This document shows positions 6,964 to 14,160 of a DNA stretch of 22,235 nt, piece after piece (within the stretch, counting starts at the first letter, position 1; the number at the start of each line of letters is the position of its first letter). A program made the translations under genes and the position numbers. The notes beneath the pieces were generated by a model. The model saw only the letters and a list, made by a program, of their open reading frames with translations, made no database searches and was not told the DNA's origin. This DNA is from an uncultured Rhodocyclaceae bacterium (GTDB taxonomy: Bacteria; Pseudomonadota; Gammaproteobacteria; Burkholderiales; Rhodocyclaceae). The stretch spans positions 1 through 22,235 of the forward strand of contig CALAGF010000240.1 in the NCBI GenBank assembly GCA_937892345.1, read 5' to 3'.

Positions 6964-8577
6964 ATGAACTTTCGCACGCGTCTCTTGTTGGGCATGGGCT
7001 TGATCATTGCGGCTTTTGCCGCCGCAATCGTCGTCGCTTACAGCGGATTGCGGAGTTCTGCCGGCAGTTTCAACGAGTTCCTCGATGGTGTTGGTGCATT
7101 GCGTCAGGATTACAGCGAAATGTATGCCCAGGGCCTGCAAATGGGTCAGGCACTGCGCAACATCACGCTCGATCCGGAAAATCCCAAGGCTTATACCAAT
7201 CTCGATAAAGCACGCGACGATTTCCGCAAGGCGCGCGAATCCGCAGTCAGCGATGCCCAGCGCGTACCGGCTTTTGCGCCGGCACTGGTGAACATCGAAG
7301 CATTGGCCAGGGAGCAGTCCGAAGCCCAGACCGAAGTCATGGCTGCGCTGAAGGCCGGCAACCATGAAGAGGCCAAAAAACTCATCAACAACAAGGAAAC
7401 ACCCGCTTGGCGAAAGCTCAAACAAAGCCTGCTCGACACCCTGACTGCCTTGAAGGAAGAAACCCGCAAGCAACAGGATCTGGTCTCGGCGCAAGCAGAA
7501 CGCAGCCAGAACATCATTCTCGCCCTGGCAGCGGTGGCTGTTGTCATCGCATTTTTCAGCGTGATCGGCACGCTCGCCTATGTTCGCCGTGAGCTGGGCG
7601 GTGAGCCGGCCTATGCGCGCAAAGTCGCAAGCGCCGTGTCCGCCGGTGACCTGAGCCAGCAGATTGCGCTGGACGCAGGCGACAGCAGCAGCGTGCTGGC
7701 AGCCCTCGCTTCCATGCAAAGCCAGCTGCGGGAGTTGGTTGGTGCGCTGGCAACACAGGCGCGCGCGGTGGAACAAAGTGCTGCCAAGGTCGCCGCGGCC
7801 ACCGATCGGGTTGCTGGCGGCAGCCACGCCCAGCTGGATTGCTCACGCGAGATGGTCAGCAACGTCAAGCTGCTGGCCGACAGCCTGCGCGACGTCGTTT
7901 CAGCCGTCGGGGAGGCGAAACAAATTGTGGATGAATCCACACGAATCTCGGTCAGCGGCGCAACGCTGGCCGGCAAGGCAGCGGGCGAAATCGAGTCGAT
8001 GGCCGGCTCGGTGAGGGCTACAGCAGCCGACATCCATGAGCTCGGTACGCAGTCGGCCAGCATCAACGCCATCCTCAGCGTCATCTCCGACATTGCCAGC
8101 CAAACCAATCTGCTCGCCCTGAATGCCGCCATTGAAGCGGCACGCGCCGGCGAACAAGGCCGCGGCTTTGCCGTGGTGGCCGACGAAGTACGCAAGCTGG
8201 CCGAACGCACCGCGCAATCCACCTCCGAAATCTCCGGGATGGTGGACAATATCCGTAGCGGCACCCAGCGCGCCGTCGAAGGGATGGAATCCGGACTGCA
8301 CAAGGTGGGAGAAAGCGTCGACCTGTCGAATCAGTCCAAGGCCGCATTCGACCGCATGCAAGGCAGTTCGCAGGAGGTCAATCAGGTGGTCCAGAGAATC
8401 GCCAGCGCCATCACCCTCGAAAGCGATACCGAGCGCGCGATCGAAACACACGTTGAAAAGGTACGCAGCCTGATCGTGCAAAACGACGAAACGCTGCGGG
8501 ATGTGCAACTGGCCGCCGGCCAACTGAGCGCGGTTGCCAGCGCCCTGGGCCAGGCGGTCAATCGCTTCCGGCTCTAG
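6964..8577 (+). CDS. Methyl-accepting chemotaxis protein
   Basis: A 537-residue transmembrane chemoreceptor. A short cytoplasmic start is followed by TM1 (about residues 7-27) and a helical periplasmic sensing region of about 155 residues, probably of the four-helix-bundle type and rich in Lys and Glu. TM2 spans about 184-206. A HAMP segment begins LGGEPAYARKVASAVSAGDLS (from residue 211), and a long signalling coiled coil carries the highly conserved hairpin tip around residues 374-412 (SQTNLLALNAAIEAARAGEQ). It would relay ligand binding to CheA/CheW. The C-terminus ends NRFRL, without the NWETF-type tether for CheR/CheB. The ribosome site is a strong run of G at 6953-6958. Its stop overlaps that of the convergent amidohydrolase gene. 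The ligand is unknown; no che genes are nearby. Confidence 0.93.
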   Translation: MNFRTRLLLGMGLIIAAFAAAIVVAYSGLRSSAGSFNEFLDGVGALRQDYSEMYAQGLQMGQALRNITLDPENPKAYTNLDKARDDFRKARESAVSDAQRVPAFAPALVNIEALAREQSEAQTEVMAALKAGNHEEAKKLINNKETPAWRKLKQSLLDTLTALKEETRKQQDLVSAQAERSQNIILALAAVAVVIAFFSVIGTLAYVRRELGGEPAYARKVASAVSAGDLSQQIALDAGDSSSVLAALASMQSQLRELVGALATQARAVEQSAAKVAAATDRVAGGSHAQLDCSREMVSNVKLLADSLRDVVSAVGEAKQIVDESTRISVSGATLAGKAAGEIESMAGSVRATAADIHELGTQSASINAILSVISDIASQTNLLALNAAIEAARAGEQGRGFAVVADEVRKLAERTAQSTSEISGMVDNIRSGTQRAVEGMESGLHKVGESVDLSNQSKAAFDRMQGSSQEVNQVVQRIASAITLESDTERAIETHVEKVRSLIVQNDETLRDVQLAAGQLSAVASALGQAVNRFRL

Positions 8578-9749
8578 GCCGTCGGCAGGGCGCGACGCAC
8601 CAGTTGCGCCCAATAACTGATCCCCAGCCGCAGCAGCTCGTCGTTGAAGTCGTAATGAGGATTGTGCAACGTGCAGCCGCCCGTCCCCGGCCCATTGCCC
8701 AGCCAGACATAGCACCCCGGTTTTTCCTGCAACATGTAGGAAAAATCCTCCGCCCCCATTGAGGGCAGAATGTCGGTCAACACCTTGTCTTCACCAAAAA
8801 TCCCGGCAGCAACCTGCTGGCAGAATTTGGCTTCGTTGGCACTGTTGACCGTAGGTGGATAGCGATGTTCGAAACTGATGCTGATCTGCGCGCCGTTGGC
8901 GGCGGCAATGCCACTGCACAGGCGCTCGATGGCGCGCTCCACACTCTCCTGCACTTCCCGCTTGAAGGTGCGGATCGTGCCGCGCATCAGCACTTCTTCC
9001 GGAATGATGTTCCACGCCTCACCGGCATGAAACTGGGTCACGCTGACCACCGCTGCATCACAGGGATGCAGCGTCCGGCTGACAACGGTCTGCAATGCCT
9101 GCACCAGTTGTGAACCGGTCACGATGGGGTCGATGCCCTGATGCGGCATTGCGGCATGGCAGCCATGACCCCTTACCTTGATTTCAAAACCGCAGGTTCC
9201 CGCCATGACCGGACCCGGCATGACCATCATTTCGCCCACCGGAATACCGGGCCAGTTGTGCAGACCAAAAACGGCATCAACCGGAAATTTCTCGAAAAGG
9301 CCATCTTCGATCATCACCGCAGCACCGCCTTCGGACTCCTCAGCCGGCTGGAAGATGAACACCACGGTGCCATCGAAATCCGGATTTGCCGCCAGATGAC
9401 GGGCCGCGCCCAGCAACATTGCGGTATGGCCATCATGACCGCAAGCATGCATCTTTCCGGGATGTTTCGAGTGATGGGGAAATTCGTTCAGTTCAGCGAG
9501 GGGCAAGGCATCCATATCGGCGCGCAGCCCGATCATGCGTGACGACGTACCTGCCTTGAGCACGCCAACCACGCCGGTACGCGCCAAACCGCGATGAACT
9601 TCGAGGCCATAACGGCTCAGTTCGGCGGCAACAATATCGGATGTGCGATATTCGTCGAATGCCAATTCCGGATGGGCATGAATGTCGCGGCGTAATGCGG
9701 TCAACTCGGCCAGAAAGGGCAAATCCAGCTGAAATGGGTTTGATGCCAT
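8574..9749 (-). CDS. M20 family amidohydrolase (hippurate hydrolase / N-acyl amino acid amidohydrolase type)
   Basis: A 391-residue metallopeptidase-fold amidohydrolase of the M20D group. Residue motifs are LRRDIHAHPELAF, the metal-binding HACGHDGHTAMLLGAA (Cys103, His105), FQPAEESEGG with the catalytic and metal-binding Glu137-Glu138, LHNWPG (His164), and C-terminal MGAEDFSYM and LHNPHYDFND. The CGH and EE arrangement is that of hippurate hydrolase, IAA-amino-acid hydrolase and N-acetyldiaminopimelate deacetylase relatives, which cut an amide bond releasing an amino acid. The substrate is not decidable here. The start follows AGGAG at the correct distance. The gene is divergent from rapZ and convergent with the chemoreceptor, the two stops sharing a CTAG. 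No signal peptide is seen, so it is cytoplasmic. Confidence 0.9.
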   Translation of the reverse strand: MASNPFQLDLPFLAELTALRRDIHAHPELAFDEYRTSDIVAAELSRYGLEVHRGLARTGVVGVLKAGTSSRMIGLRADMDALPLAELNEFPHHSKHPGKMHACGHDGHTAMLLGAARHLAANPDFDGTVVFIFQPAEESEGGAAVMIEDGLFEKFPVDAVFGLHNWPGIPVGEMMVMPGPVMAGTCGFEIKVRGHGCHAAMPHQGIDPIVTGSQLVQALQTVVSRTLHPCDAAVVSVTQFHAGEAWNIIPEEVLMRGTIRTFKREVQESVERAIERLCSGIAAANGAQISISFEHRYPPTVNSANEAKFCQQVAAGIFGEDKVLTDILPSMGAEDFSYMLQEKPGCYVWLGNGPGTGGCTLHNPHYDFNDELLRLGISYWAQLVRRALPTA

Positions 9750-9818
9750 AAGCGTCTCCTTTTCCCCTATTATGCCGCGGCTTGCCGCAGGGCACGCCCT
9801 TCATTATGCTCTGCGCCC
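9750..9818. promoter_or_regulatory. Divergent promoter region, M20 hydrolase / rapZ
   Basis: This 69-base gap must drive both directions. On the minus strand a -10-like CATAAT (9770-9775) leads to a short leader with AGGAG (9756-9760) for the hydrolase. On the plus strand CATTAT (9802-9807) lies only 11 bases before the rapZ ATG, with no Shine-Dalgarno sequence between. The -35 matches are poor for both, so exact promoters are tentative. Confidence 0.4.
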
Positions 9819-10664
9819 ATGGAACTCATTCTCATTAGCGGCATGTCTGGCTCGGGCAAGTCCGTCGCCCTGCACCTCCTTGAAGACGCGGGCTACTACT
9901 GCGTCGACAACCTCCCTGTGGCAATGCTGACCGTGCTGGTCGGCTTGCTGGAAACCGAAAACATCCTCAAGGTCGCGGTCGCCATCGATGCCCGCTCGGG
10001 TAACGGCATCAGTTTGCTCTCGGACAAGCTGGAAAAGCTGAATGCCCTGAACGTTCATCCCACCTTCCTGTTCCTGCATGCCAAGGACGAAACCCTGCTC
10101 AAGCGGTATTCGGAATCGCGTCGGCGCCATCCGCTCGCGGCAGATGATCTCTCCGTCGCCGAAGCCATCCGCAGGGAACGTGAGCTGCTCACCCCGATTT
10201 CCGATCTGGGTCACCGGATAGACACCAGTGACCTCAAGGCCAATGCCCTGCGCGAGTGGGTACGGCAGTTCATCGAGGCCGAACCAGGGCAAGGCCTCAC
10301 CCTGATGTTCGAATCTTTCGGTTTCAAGCACGGCGTTCCGCTAGACGCCGATCTGGTGTTTGACGTGCGCTGCCTGCCCAACCCGCATTACGTACCCGAG
10401 CTGCGCCAGCTGACCGGCAAAGACCAGCCGGTCATCACCTTTCTTGATGGCGAAGCGGCCGTCGCCCGCATGCAGGCCGATATCACCCGCTTTGTTGCGG
10501 ACTGGCTGCCTGCCTATGTTCAGGACAACCGTAACTACCTTACGGTGGGCATTGGTTGCACGGGGGGGCAGCATCGCTCGGTTTACCTCGCTGAAGCGCT
10601 GGCCCGCCACTTTGCCGGACAGGCCCGCGTACTGGTTCGCCATCGCACACTTGCCGGCAACTGA
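9819..10664 (+). CDS. rapZ: RNase adapter protein RapZ (P-loop nucleotide-binding)
   Basis: A 281-residue protein matching the RapZ/YvcJ family in length and motifs. It has a Walker A loop GMSGSGKS at residues 8-15, then AGYYCVDNLPVAML, LFLHAKDETLLKRYSESRRRHPL, and the highly conserved C-terminal domain with FESFGFKHGVPLDADLVFD and IGCTGGQHRSVYLAEALA. In E. coli RapZ binds the small RNA GlmZ and delivers it to RNase E, controlling amino-sugar synthesis; in betaproteobacteria the role is less well known. It is the first gene of a five-gene run and overlaps the next gene by TGATG. No ribosome site precedes the ATG, and a -10-like element is very close. The PTS-type genes that often accompany rapZ are not adjacent here. 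Confidence 0.95.
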   Translation: MELILISGMSGSGKSVALHLLEDAGYYCVDNLPVAMLTVLVGLLETENILKVAVAIDARSGNGISLLSDKLEKLNALNVHPTFLFLHAKDETLLKRYSESRRRHPLAADDLSVAEAIRRERELLTPISDLGHRIDTSDLKANALREWVRQFIEAEPGQGLTLMFESFGFKHGVPLDADLVFDVRCLPNPHYVPELRQLTGKDQPVITFLDGEAAVARMQADITRFVADWLPAYVQDNRNYLTVGIGCTGGQHRSVYLAEALARHFAGQARVLVRHRTLAGN

Positions 10665-11038
10665 TGCACTGGCTCCGCCTTTTTCGGCCCGGAGACTGGT
10701 TGACCGTAATCGGGGGAGCAATTGCCGTGGGATTTTCGCTGCCGATGCTGTGGCAGGGCGGCCTGGCGGACAAGGCAGTCGTTCGTCAGGAAGGAAAAAT
10801 CTTTGCCGAAATCGACCTCAAGGCGAAAAAACAGATCGTTGTTCCCGGCCCTTTGGGCAATACCCTGATTGCCGTCGAACCCGGACGAGCCCGCGTACTG
10901 TCCGATCCGGGGCCGCGTCAGTACTGCGTCCGGCAGGGCTGGCTGATGCGACCGGGCGAAATCGCCATCTGCGCACCCAACCGGGTCAGCCTGCAAATTA
11001 CTGGCAGAACCAAAGTCTATGACTCCATCAGTTACTGA
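10664..11038 (+). CDS. NusG domain II-containing protein
   Basis: A 124-residue protein with one N-terminal membrane segment (about residues 10-30, WLTVIGGAIAVGFSLPMLW). An extracytoplasmic NusG-domain-II-like beta fold follows (GKIFAEIDLKAKKQIVVPG, then IAVEPGRARVLSDPGPRQYCVRQGWLMRPGEIAICAPNRVSLQI). Proteins of this type are regularly encoded next to Gx-type membrane proteins, as here: the following gene overlaps by 20 bases. It starts at an ATG overlapping the rapZ stop. It is unrelated in role to transcription factor NusG. Likely it partners the membrane protein in an envelope redox or transport function, which is inference from the gene pair. Confidence 0.85.
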   Translation: MHWLRLFRPGDWLTVIGGAIAVGFSLPMLWQGGLADKAVVRQEGKIFAEIDLKAKKQIVVPGPLGNTLIAVEPGRARVLSDPGPRQYCVRQGWLMRPGEIAICAPNRVSLQITGRTKVYDSISY

Positions 11039-11549
11039 ACTGACGGTCACTGACGAGGATCGCCGCATCGCCTGGCTGGCCACCGCAGCAGTTGGCCTGT
11101 CACTGGTTGATGCCGCGATTCCCTCGCCACTCCCGGGGATCAAGCCGGGACTGGCCAATATCGTGACGCTTGTCGTCCTGTTGCGCTATGGCTGGGCAAC
11201 AGCGGTCTGGGTCAGCATCCTGCGCGTGCTGGCCGGCAGCCTCTTGCTGGGCCACTTCCTCGCCCCGGGCTTTTTCCTGGCCCTGACCGGCACCCTGTTC
11301 AGCTTGTTGACGCTGGGCCTGGTCCGCCATCTGCCTGCGCGCTGGTTCGGGCCAGTGAGTTTGTCGGTATTCGCCGCCTTCGCCCACATTGGTGGCCAAT
11401 TGTTGCTGGCTCGCCTGTGGCTGATCCCGCACGACGGCGTATTTCTGCTGACGCCCGTGTTTGCCGCTGCCGCGTTGATCTTCGGCACCATCAACGGCCT
11501 GATCACCGCTAAACTGCTGGCTGAACCGACCGAGCCCCAAAAACCATGA
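11019..11549 (+). CDS. Gx transporter family membrane protein (Hpre_diP_synt_I type)
   Basis: A 176-residue integral membrane protein with about five hydrophobic segments. The conserved opening is AAIPSPLPGIKPGLANIVTLVVLLRYG, followed by VLAGSLLLGHFLAPGFFLALTGTLFSLL. This is the family labelled 'heptaprenyl diphosphate synthase component I' or 'Gx transporter', resembling substrate-binding components of ECF-type transporters. The synthase label is not supported by any catalytic motif. It overlaps the NusG-II gene by 20 bases and shares ATGA with ubiX downstream, so the proteins are probably made together. Its substrate is unknown. Confidence 0.85.
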   Translation: MTPSVTELTVTDEDRRIAWLATAAVGLSLVDAAIPSPLPGIKPGLANIVTLVVLLRYGWATAVWVSILRVLAGSLLLGHFLAPGFFLALTGTLFSLLTLGLVRHLPARWFGPVSLSVFAAFAHIGGQLLLARLWLIPHDGVFLLTPVFAAAALIFGTINGLITAKLLAEPTEPQKP

Positions 11550-12157
11550 GCCCAACCGTTTGCCTTGCCCTGACCGGCGCCTCCGGCATGCCTTACGGCC
11601 TGCGCCTGCTCGAATGCCTGCTGGCTGCCGACTGCCGCGTACAGCTTCTGTACTCGCAGGCGGCCCAGATCGTTGCCCGGCAGGAAATGGACTTTGACCT
11701 CCCCTCTCGCCCGGCAGATGCCAAAGCCGCGCTGCTCACCCGCTTTCCTGCGGTCAACGGCGAAAAACTTGCTGTTTTCGGGCGCGAAGAATGGTTCGCA
11801 CCAGTGGCCTCGGGTTCCAACCCGCCGGATGCCATGGTCGTCTGCCCCTGCACCATGGGCACGCTGGCATCCATCGCACAAGGCATGTCGGACAACCTGA
11901 TCGAACGCGCCGCCGACGTGGTGCTCAAGGAAGGCCGCAAGCTGGTGCTCGTTCCACGTGAAACGCCGTTTTCCGCGATTCACCTCGAAAACATGCTGCG
12001 ACTGTCGCGTGCCGGCGCGATCATCCTGCCGCCTAGCCCCGGTTTTTATCACCACCCGCAGCAAATTCAGGACATTGTGGATTTTGTGGTAGCCCGCATT
12101 CTCGATCAATTGCGCATTCCCCACACGCTGATGCAGCGCTGGGGCGAGGTGCGCTGA
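11546..12157 (+). CDS. ubiX: Flavin prenyltransferase UbiX
   Basis: A 203-residue flavin prenyltransferase. It attaches a dimethylallyl group to FMN, giving the prenylated-FMN cofactor required by UbiD-type decarboxylases in ubiquinone synthesis and aromatic degradation. Motifs include LTGASGMPYGLRLLE at the N-terminus (FMN binding), VASGSNPPDAMVVCPCTMGTL, the conserved NLIERAADVVLKEGRKLVLV and VPRETPFSAIHLENML, and ILPPSPGFYHHPQ near the C-terminus. All conserved elements are present. It begins in an ATGA overlap with the membrane-protein gene and its stop abuts the next ATG. No ubiD is in the window. Confidence 0.95.
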   Translation: MSPTVCLALTGASGMPYGLRLLECLLAADCRVQLLYSQAAQIVARQEMDFDLPSRPADAKAALLTRFPAVNGEKLAVFGREEWFAPVASGSNPPDAMVVCPCTMGTLASIAQGMSDNLIERAADVVLKEGRKLVLVPRETPFSAIHLENMLRLSRAGAIILPPSPGFYHHPQQIQDIVDFVVARILDQLRIPHTLMQRWGEVR

Positions 12158-12787
12158 ATGGGCTGGTTCGATTTCGTCCGTTCACCGGCAGGCACAAGTA
12201 TCGAAACCCGGAGCATTCCACTGTTTCCGCTCAATACCGTGCTTTTTCCCGGCGGCATCCAACCCCTCAAGGTATTCGAACAGCGTTATCTCGACATGAC
12301 CGCCGCCTGCATGAAGGCCAACCAGCCTTTTGGCATCTGCCTGATCGAACAAGGCAAGGAGGTCGGACAGGCGGCAACCCCGCACGCCATCGGCACGCTG
12401 GCCCACATTGGCGACTGGGAAATGGAACAGCTAGGCATTCTGATGATGACGGTTTCCGGCGGTCAACGCTTCCGCATCCTCGAAACCCGGCTGCTGGAAA
12501 ACCAGCAACTTGAAGCCAGCGTGGAACTGCTGATTGAAACGCAGGTATCGTTGCCGGAGTCGCGCCAAAGGCTGCTACCGTTGCTGCGGCGAGTGCTCAG
12601 CGACATCGGCACGCAGCGCATGCCAGAACCTCACCGCTACGATGATGCGGCCTGGGTTGGCTACCGCTTGACCGAAATCCTGCCAGTACAAGCTTTGGCC
12701 AAACAAAAATTGCTGGAATTGGAAGACCCGCTGATCCGACTGGAAATTCTCGAAAAATTCCTGGATCAGCGGAAATTACTCGACTAA
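12158..12787 (+). CDS. LON peptidase substrate-binding domain protein
   Basis: A 209-residue stand-alone LON N-terminal-domain protein. It shows the family opening RSIPLFPLNTVLFPGGIQPLKVFEQRYLDM and GICLIEQGKEVG, then IGTLAHIGDWE and SGGQRFRIL, with a helical C-terminal part (LLELEDPLIRLEILEKFLD). There is no AAA+ ATPase or serine-lysine protease domain, so it is not Lon protease itself; such single-domain proteins probably bind unfolded or partner proteins. It is the last gene of the rapZ-ubiX run, its ATG directly following the ubiX stop. The downstream gap holds a weak hairpin and the end of a convergent gene. Confidence 0.9.
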   Translation: MGWFDFVRSPAGTSIETRSIPLFPLNTVLFPGGIQPLKVFEQRYLDMTAACMKANQPFGICLIEQGKEVGQAATPHAIGTLAHIGDWEMEQLGILMMTVSGGQRFRILETRLLENQQLEASVELLIETQVSLPESRQRLLPLLRRVLSDIGTQRMPEPHRYDDAAWVGYRLTEILPVQALAKQKLLELEDPLIRLEILEKFLDQRKLLD

Positions 12788-12790
12788 GCA

Positions 12791-12819
12791 CCGGGGCACT
12801 ACCTGCGCAGCGCCCCCGG
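12791..12819. terminator. Weak GC hairpin between convergent genes
   Basis: CCGGGG (12791-12796) can pair with CCCCGG (12814-12819) around a 17-base loop, in the 40-base gap between two convergent stops. There is no T-run on the plus strand, so an intrinsic terminator is doubtful. Termination here may be Rho-dependent. Confidence 0.25.
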
Positions 12820-12827
12820 GGAGAAAT

Positions 12828-13268
12828 TTAGAGGATTTCGCTCAGCAATTCGCGATGTGCCATTTCATGGGCAAAGCTCACCGCCTCCAGCCCCAATGCA
12901 TCCCGTGCAGAAACGATACCCAGCGGTTTGCCGGCCGCATCAACCACTGGCATGTGCCGGAACCCACCCTCATGCATCATGTGCAAGGCATGCGAAAACG
13001 GCTTCTCTGGTGAAATGGTCAAGGGATTGGCAGTCATCACCTGACGGATCGGCGTTTTGCCGGCATTCAGCCCCTCTGCCAGCACCTTGAACACAAGGTC
13101 GCGCTCAGTGCAAATCCCCATGACCGCAGCACCTGGCGCAGAGACGATCAACACCGCCCCCTCGCCATGCTGGCGCATATGAGCCGCCACCGTCTGCACA
13201 CTGTCATCCGGCATGCAAACCAGAAATTCCCGATTCTCGACAACTTTGCTTACAGCTCTATTCGGCAT
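12828..13268 (-). CDS. CBS domain-pair protein
   Basis: A 146-residue protein made of two CBS domains and little else. The first spans about residues 8-68 (FLVCMPDDSVQTVAAHMRQH, then VMGICTERDLVFKVLAEGLN). The second spans about 75-132 (IRQVMTANPLTISPEKPFSH, then GFRHMPVVDAAGKPLGIVSARDAL). Stand-alone CBS pairs bind adenine nucleotides and often act as energy sensors or regulators of another protein; the partner is not evident here. It has a good AGGAG ribosome site. Upstream lies an 8-bp perfect inverted repeat that may be an operator or a leader hairpin. The gene is monocistronic by position. Confidence 0.9.
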   Translation of the reverse strand: MPNRAVSKVVENREFLVCMPDDSVQTVAAHMRQHGEGAVLIVSAPGAAVMGICTERDLVFKVLAEGLNAGKTPIRQVMTANPLTISPEKPFSHALHMMHEGGFRHMPVVDAAGKPLGIVSARDALGLEAVSFAHEMAHRELLSEIL

Positions 13269-13289
13269 GATGATCTCCTCGCGTTGTAA

Positions 13290-13315
13290 TGAGTCCTGCT
13301 GATAACAAGGACTCA
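13290..13315 (-). promoter_or_regulatory. 8-bp inverted repeat upstream of the CBS gene
   Basis: TGAGTCCT (13290-13297) and AGGACTCA (13308-13315) form a perfect inverted repeat with a 10-base spacer, 22-47 bases upstream of the CBS start codon. On the minus strand a possible -10 (TTATCA) falls inside it. It could be a repressor site or a leader hairpin; no T-run follows. Confidence 0.45.
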
Positions 13316-13414
13316 GTGCAACAAAGAAAGTTCATCGGGATTTTGACCGGTATTGGCCAAACACCCAGCGCCCTGATCGACCTGTGCAAGTTGCTTTCGG
13401 GGTACCCGAACAAC

Positions 13415-13440
13415 AAAAAGGCCAACCGTTGTGGCTGGCC
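13415..13440 (-). terminator. Intrinsic terminator of tRNA-Gly
   Basis: Read on the minus strand: GGCCAGCC, loop ACAAC, GGTTGGCC, then TTTTT. The stem is 8 bp with one G-U pair, and the T-run follows directly. It begins 38 bases after the tRNA 3' end, in the correct orientation. Confidence 0.85.
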
Positions 13441-13477
13441 CGATGGCTTGAAATTCTGGAAACTCTGAAAGTTTTGA

Positions 13478-13551
13478 TGGAGCGGGCGATGAGAATCGAA
13501 CTCACGGCTCTAGCTTGGGAAGCTAGGGTATTACCATTATACGACGCCCGC
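13478..13551 (-). tRNA. tRNA-Gly (anticodon CCC)
   Basis: A complete 74-base cloverleaf on the minus strand. The acceptor stem GCGGGCG/CGCCCGC is perfect, and the discriminator base T is followed by an encoded CCA. The D arm is GTA-TAATGGTAA-TAC. The anticodon stem CTAGC/GCTAG is perfect around the loop TTCCCAA, giving anticodon CCC (reads GGG). The T arm GTGAG-TTCGATT-CTCAT has one G-U pair. It has its own promoter and terminator. It is not interrupted and shows no sign of an integrated element. Confidence 0.96.
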
Positions 13552-13570
13552 TCTGGGGTTCCGGACCGCG

Positions 13571-13599
13571 ATTCTAAGCGCAGAACGCGGCGGGAGCAA
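13571..13599 (-). promoter_or_regulatory. Sigma-70 promoter of tRNA-Gly
   Basis: On the minus strand, TTGCTC (13594-13599) and TAGAAT (13571-13576) are separated by exactly 17 bases. A GC-rich discriminator (CGCGGTCCGG) follows, as is usual for stringently controlled stable-RNA promoters. The tRNA 5' end lies 19 bases beyond the -10. The promoter lies just past the stop of the flavin reductase gene. Confidence 0.75.
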
Positions 13600-13605
13600 T
13601 CTTCC

Positions 13606-14097
13606 TTATTGTTCGCTTAATCGGCGGTACTGCCCGGCATGGAAAAGCAAGGGTGCCAACTCGGCGGATTCGGTAAAGGTTTCGACCTGGCCGATGAATA
13701 CCGTGTGATCGCCGGCAAGATGCTGGATGGTGTTGGCCACTTCGAAGGTGGCACAACAGGCGGACAGTACCGGAGCACCGCCGGCGCCGGCTTGCCAAGC
13801 CAGACCGGCAAAACGGTCGGCAGGCCAGGTGGCGAAGCGGTTGGAGATGTCCTGCTGACCTGCGGACAGAATGTTGATCGCGTGATGGCTGGCCTTGCGA
13901 AAGGCTTCCAGATTGTGCGATCCGTTGTCCAGACACCAGAGCACGAGCGCAGGTTGCAGCGAGACTGCGGAAAACGAATTGACTGTCAGACCAATGGGAT
14001 GGCCGTCAGGGTCGATGGCCGTAACGATGGCAATGCCGGTGGCAAAGCGGCCAAGGGCGTTGCGCAGGGCGCGGGTATCTGGCTGGGCTAAGGTCAT
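13606..14097 (-). CDS. Flavin reductase family protein (FMN-binding split barrel)
   Basis: A 163-residue protein of the flavin reductase-like family (HpaC/DIM6-NTAB type). It shows ALGRFATGIAIVTAID, PIGLTVNSFSAVSLQPALVLWCLD, SHHAINILSAGQQDISNRFA, GAPVLSACCATFEV and the C-terminal GDHTVFIGQVETF, LLFHAGQYRRL. Members bind FMN or FAD and use NAD(P)H to supply reduced flavin to partner monooxygenases, or act as small flavoproteins. No partner oxygenase is nearby, so the partner and substrate are unknown. It is divergent from mutY and lies upstream of tRNA-Gly on the same strand. No strong Shine-Dalgarno sequence is visible. Confidence 0.9.
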   Translation of the reverse strand: MTLAQPDTRALRNALGRFATGIAIVTAIDPDGHPIGLTVNSFSAVSLQPALVLWCLDNGSHNLEAFRKASHHAINILSAGQQDISNRFATWPADRFAGLAWQAGAGGAPVLSACCATFEVANTIQHLAGDHTVFIGQVETFTESAELAPLLFHAGQYRRLSEQ

Positions 14098-14123
14098 CTG
14101 GAGTCGCTGCAGGAAAAGGCCGT

Positions 14124-14152
14124 ATTATCCCGGCTCCCTGTGTTTGCGTCGA
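14124..14152 (-). promoter_or_regulatory. Candidate promoter of the flavin reductase gene
   Basis: On the minus strand, TCGACG (14147-14152) and GATAAT (14124-14129) are 17 bases apart, and the -10 lies 26 bases upstream of the start codon. The overlapping plus-strand TATTAT (14123-14128) could serve mutY in the other direction. The -35 match is moderate. Confidence 0.45.
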
Positions 14153-14160
14153 GTTGAAAC

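Noticed and set aside
13478..13551. tRNA-Gly as an attachment site for an integrated element
   Set aside because: No integrase gene and no duplicated tRNA 3' end were seen nearby. The flanking genes are ordinary chromosomal ones.
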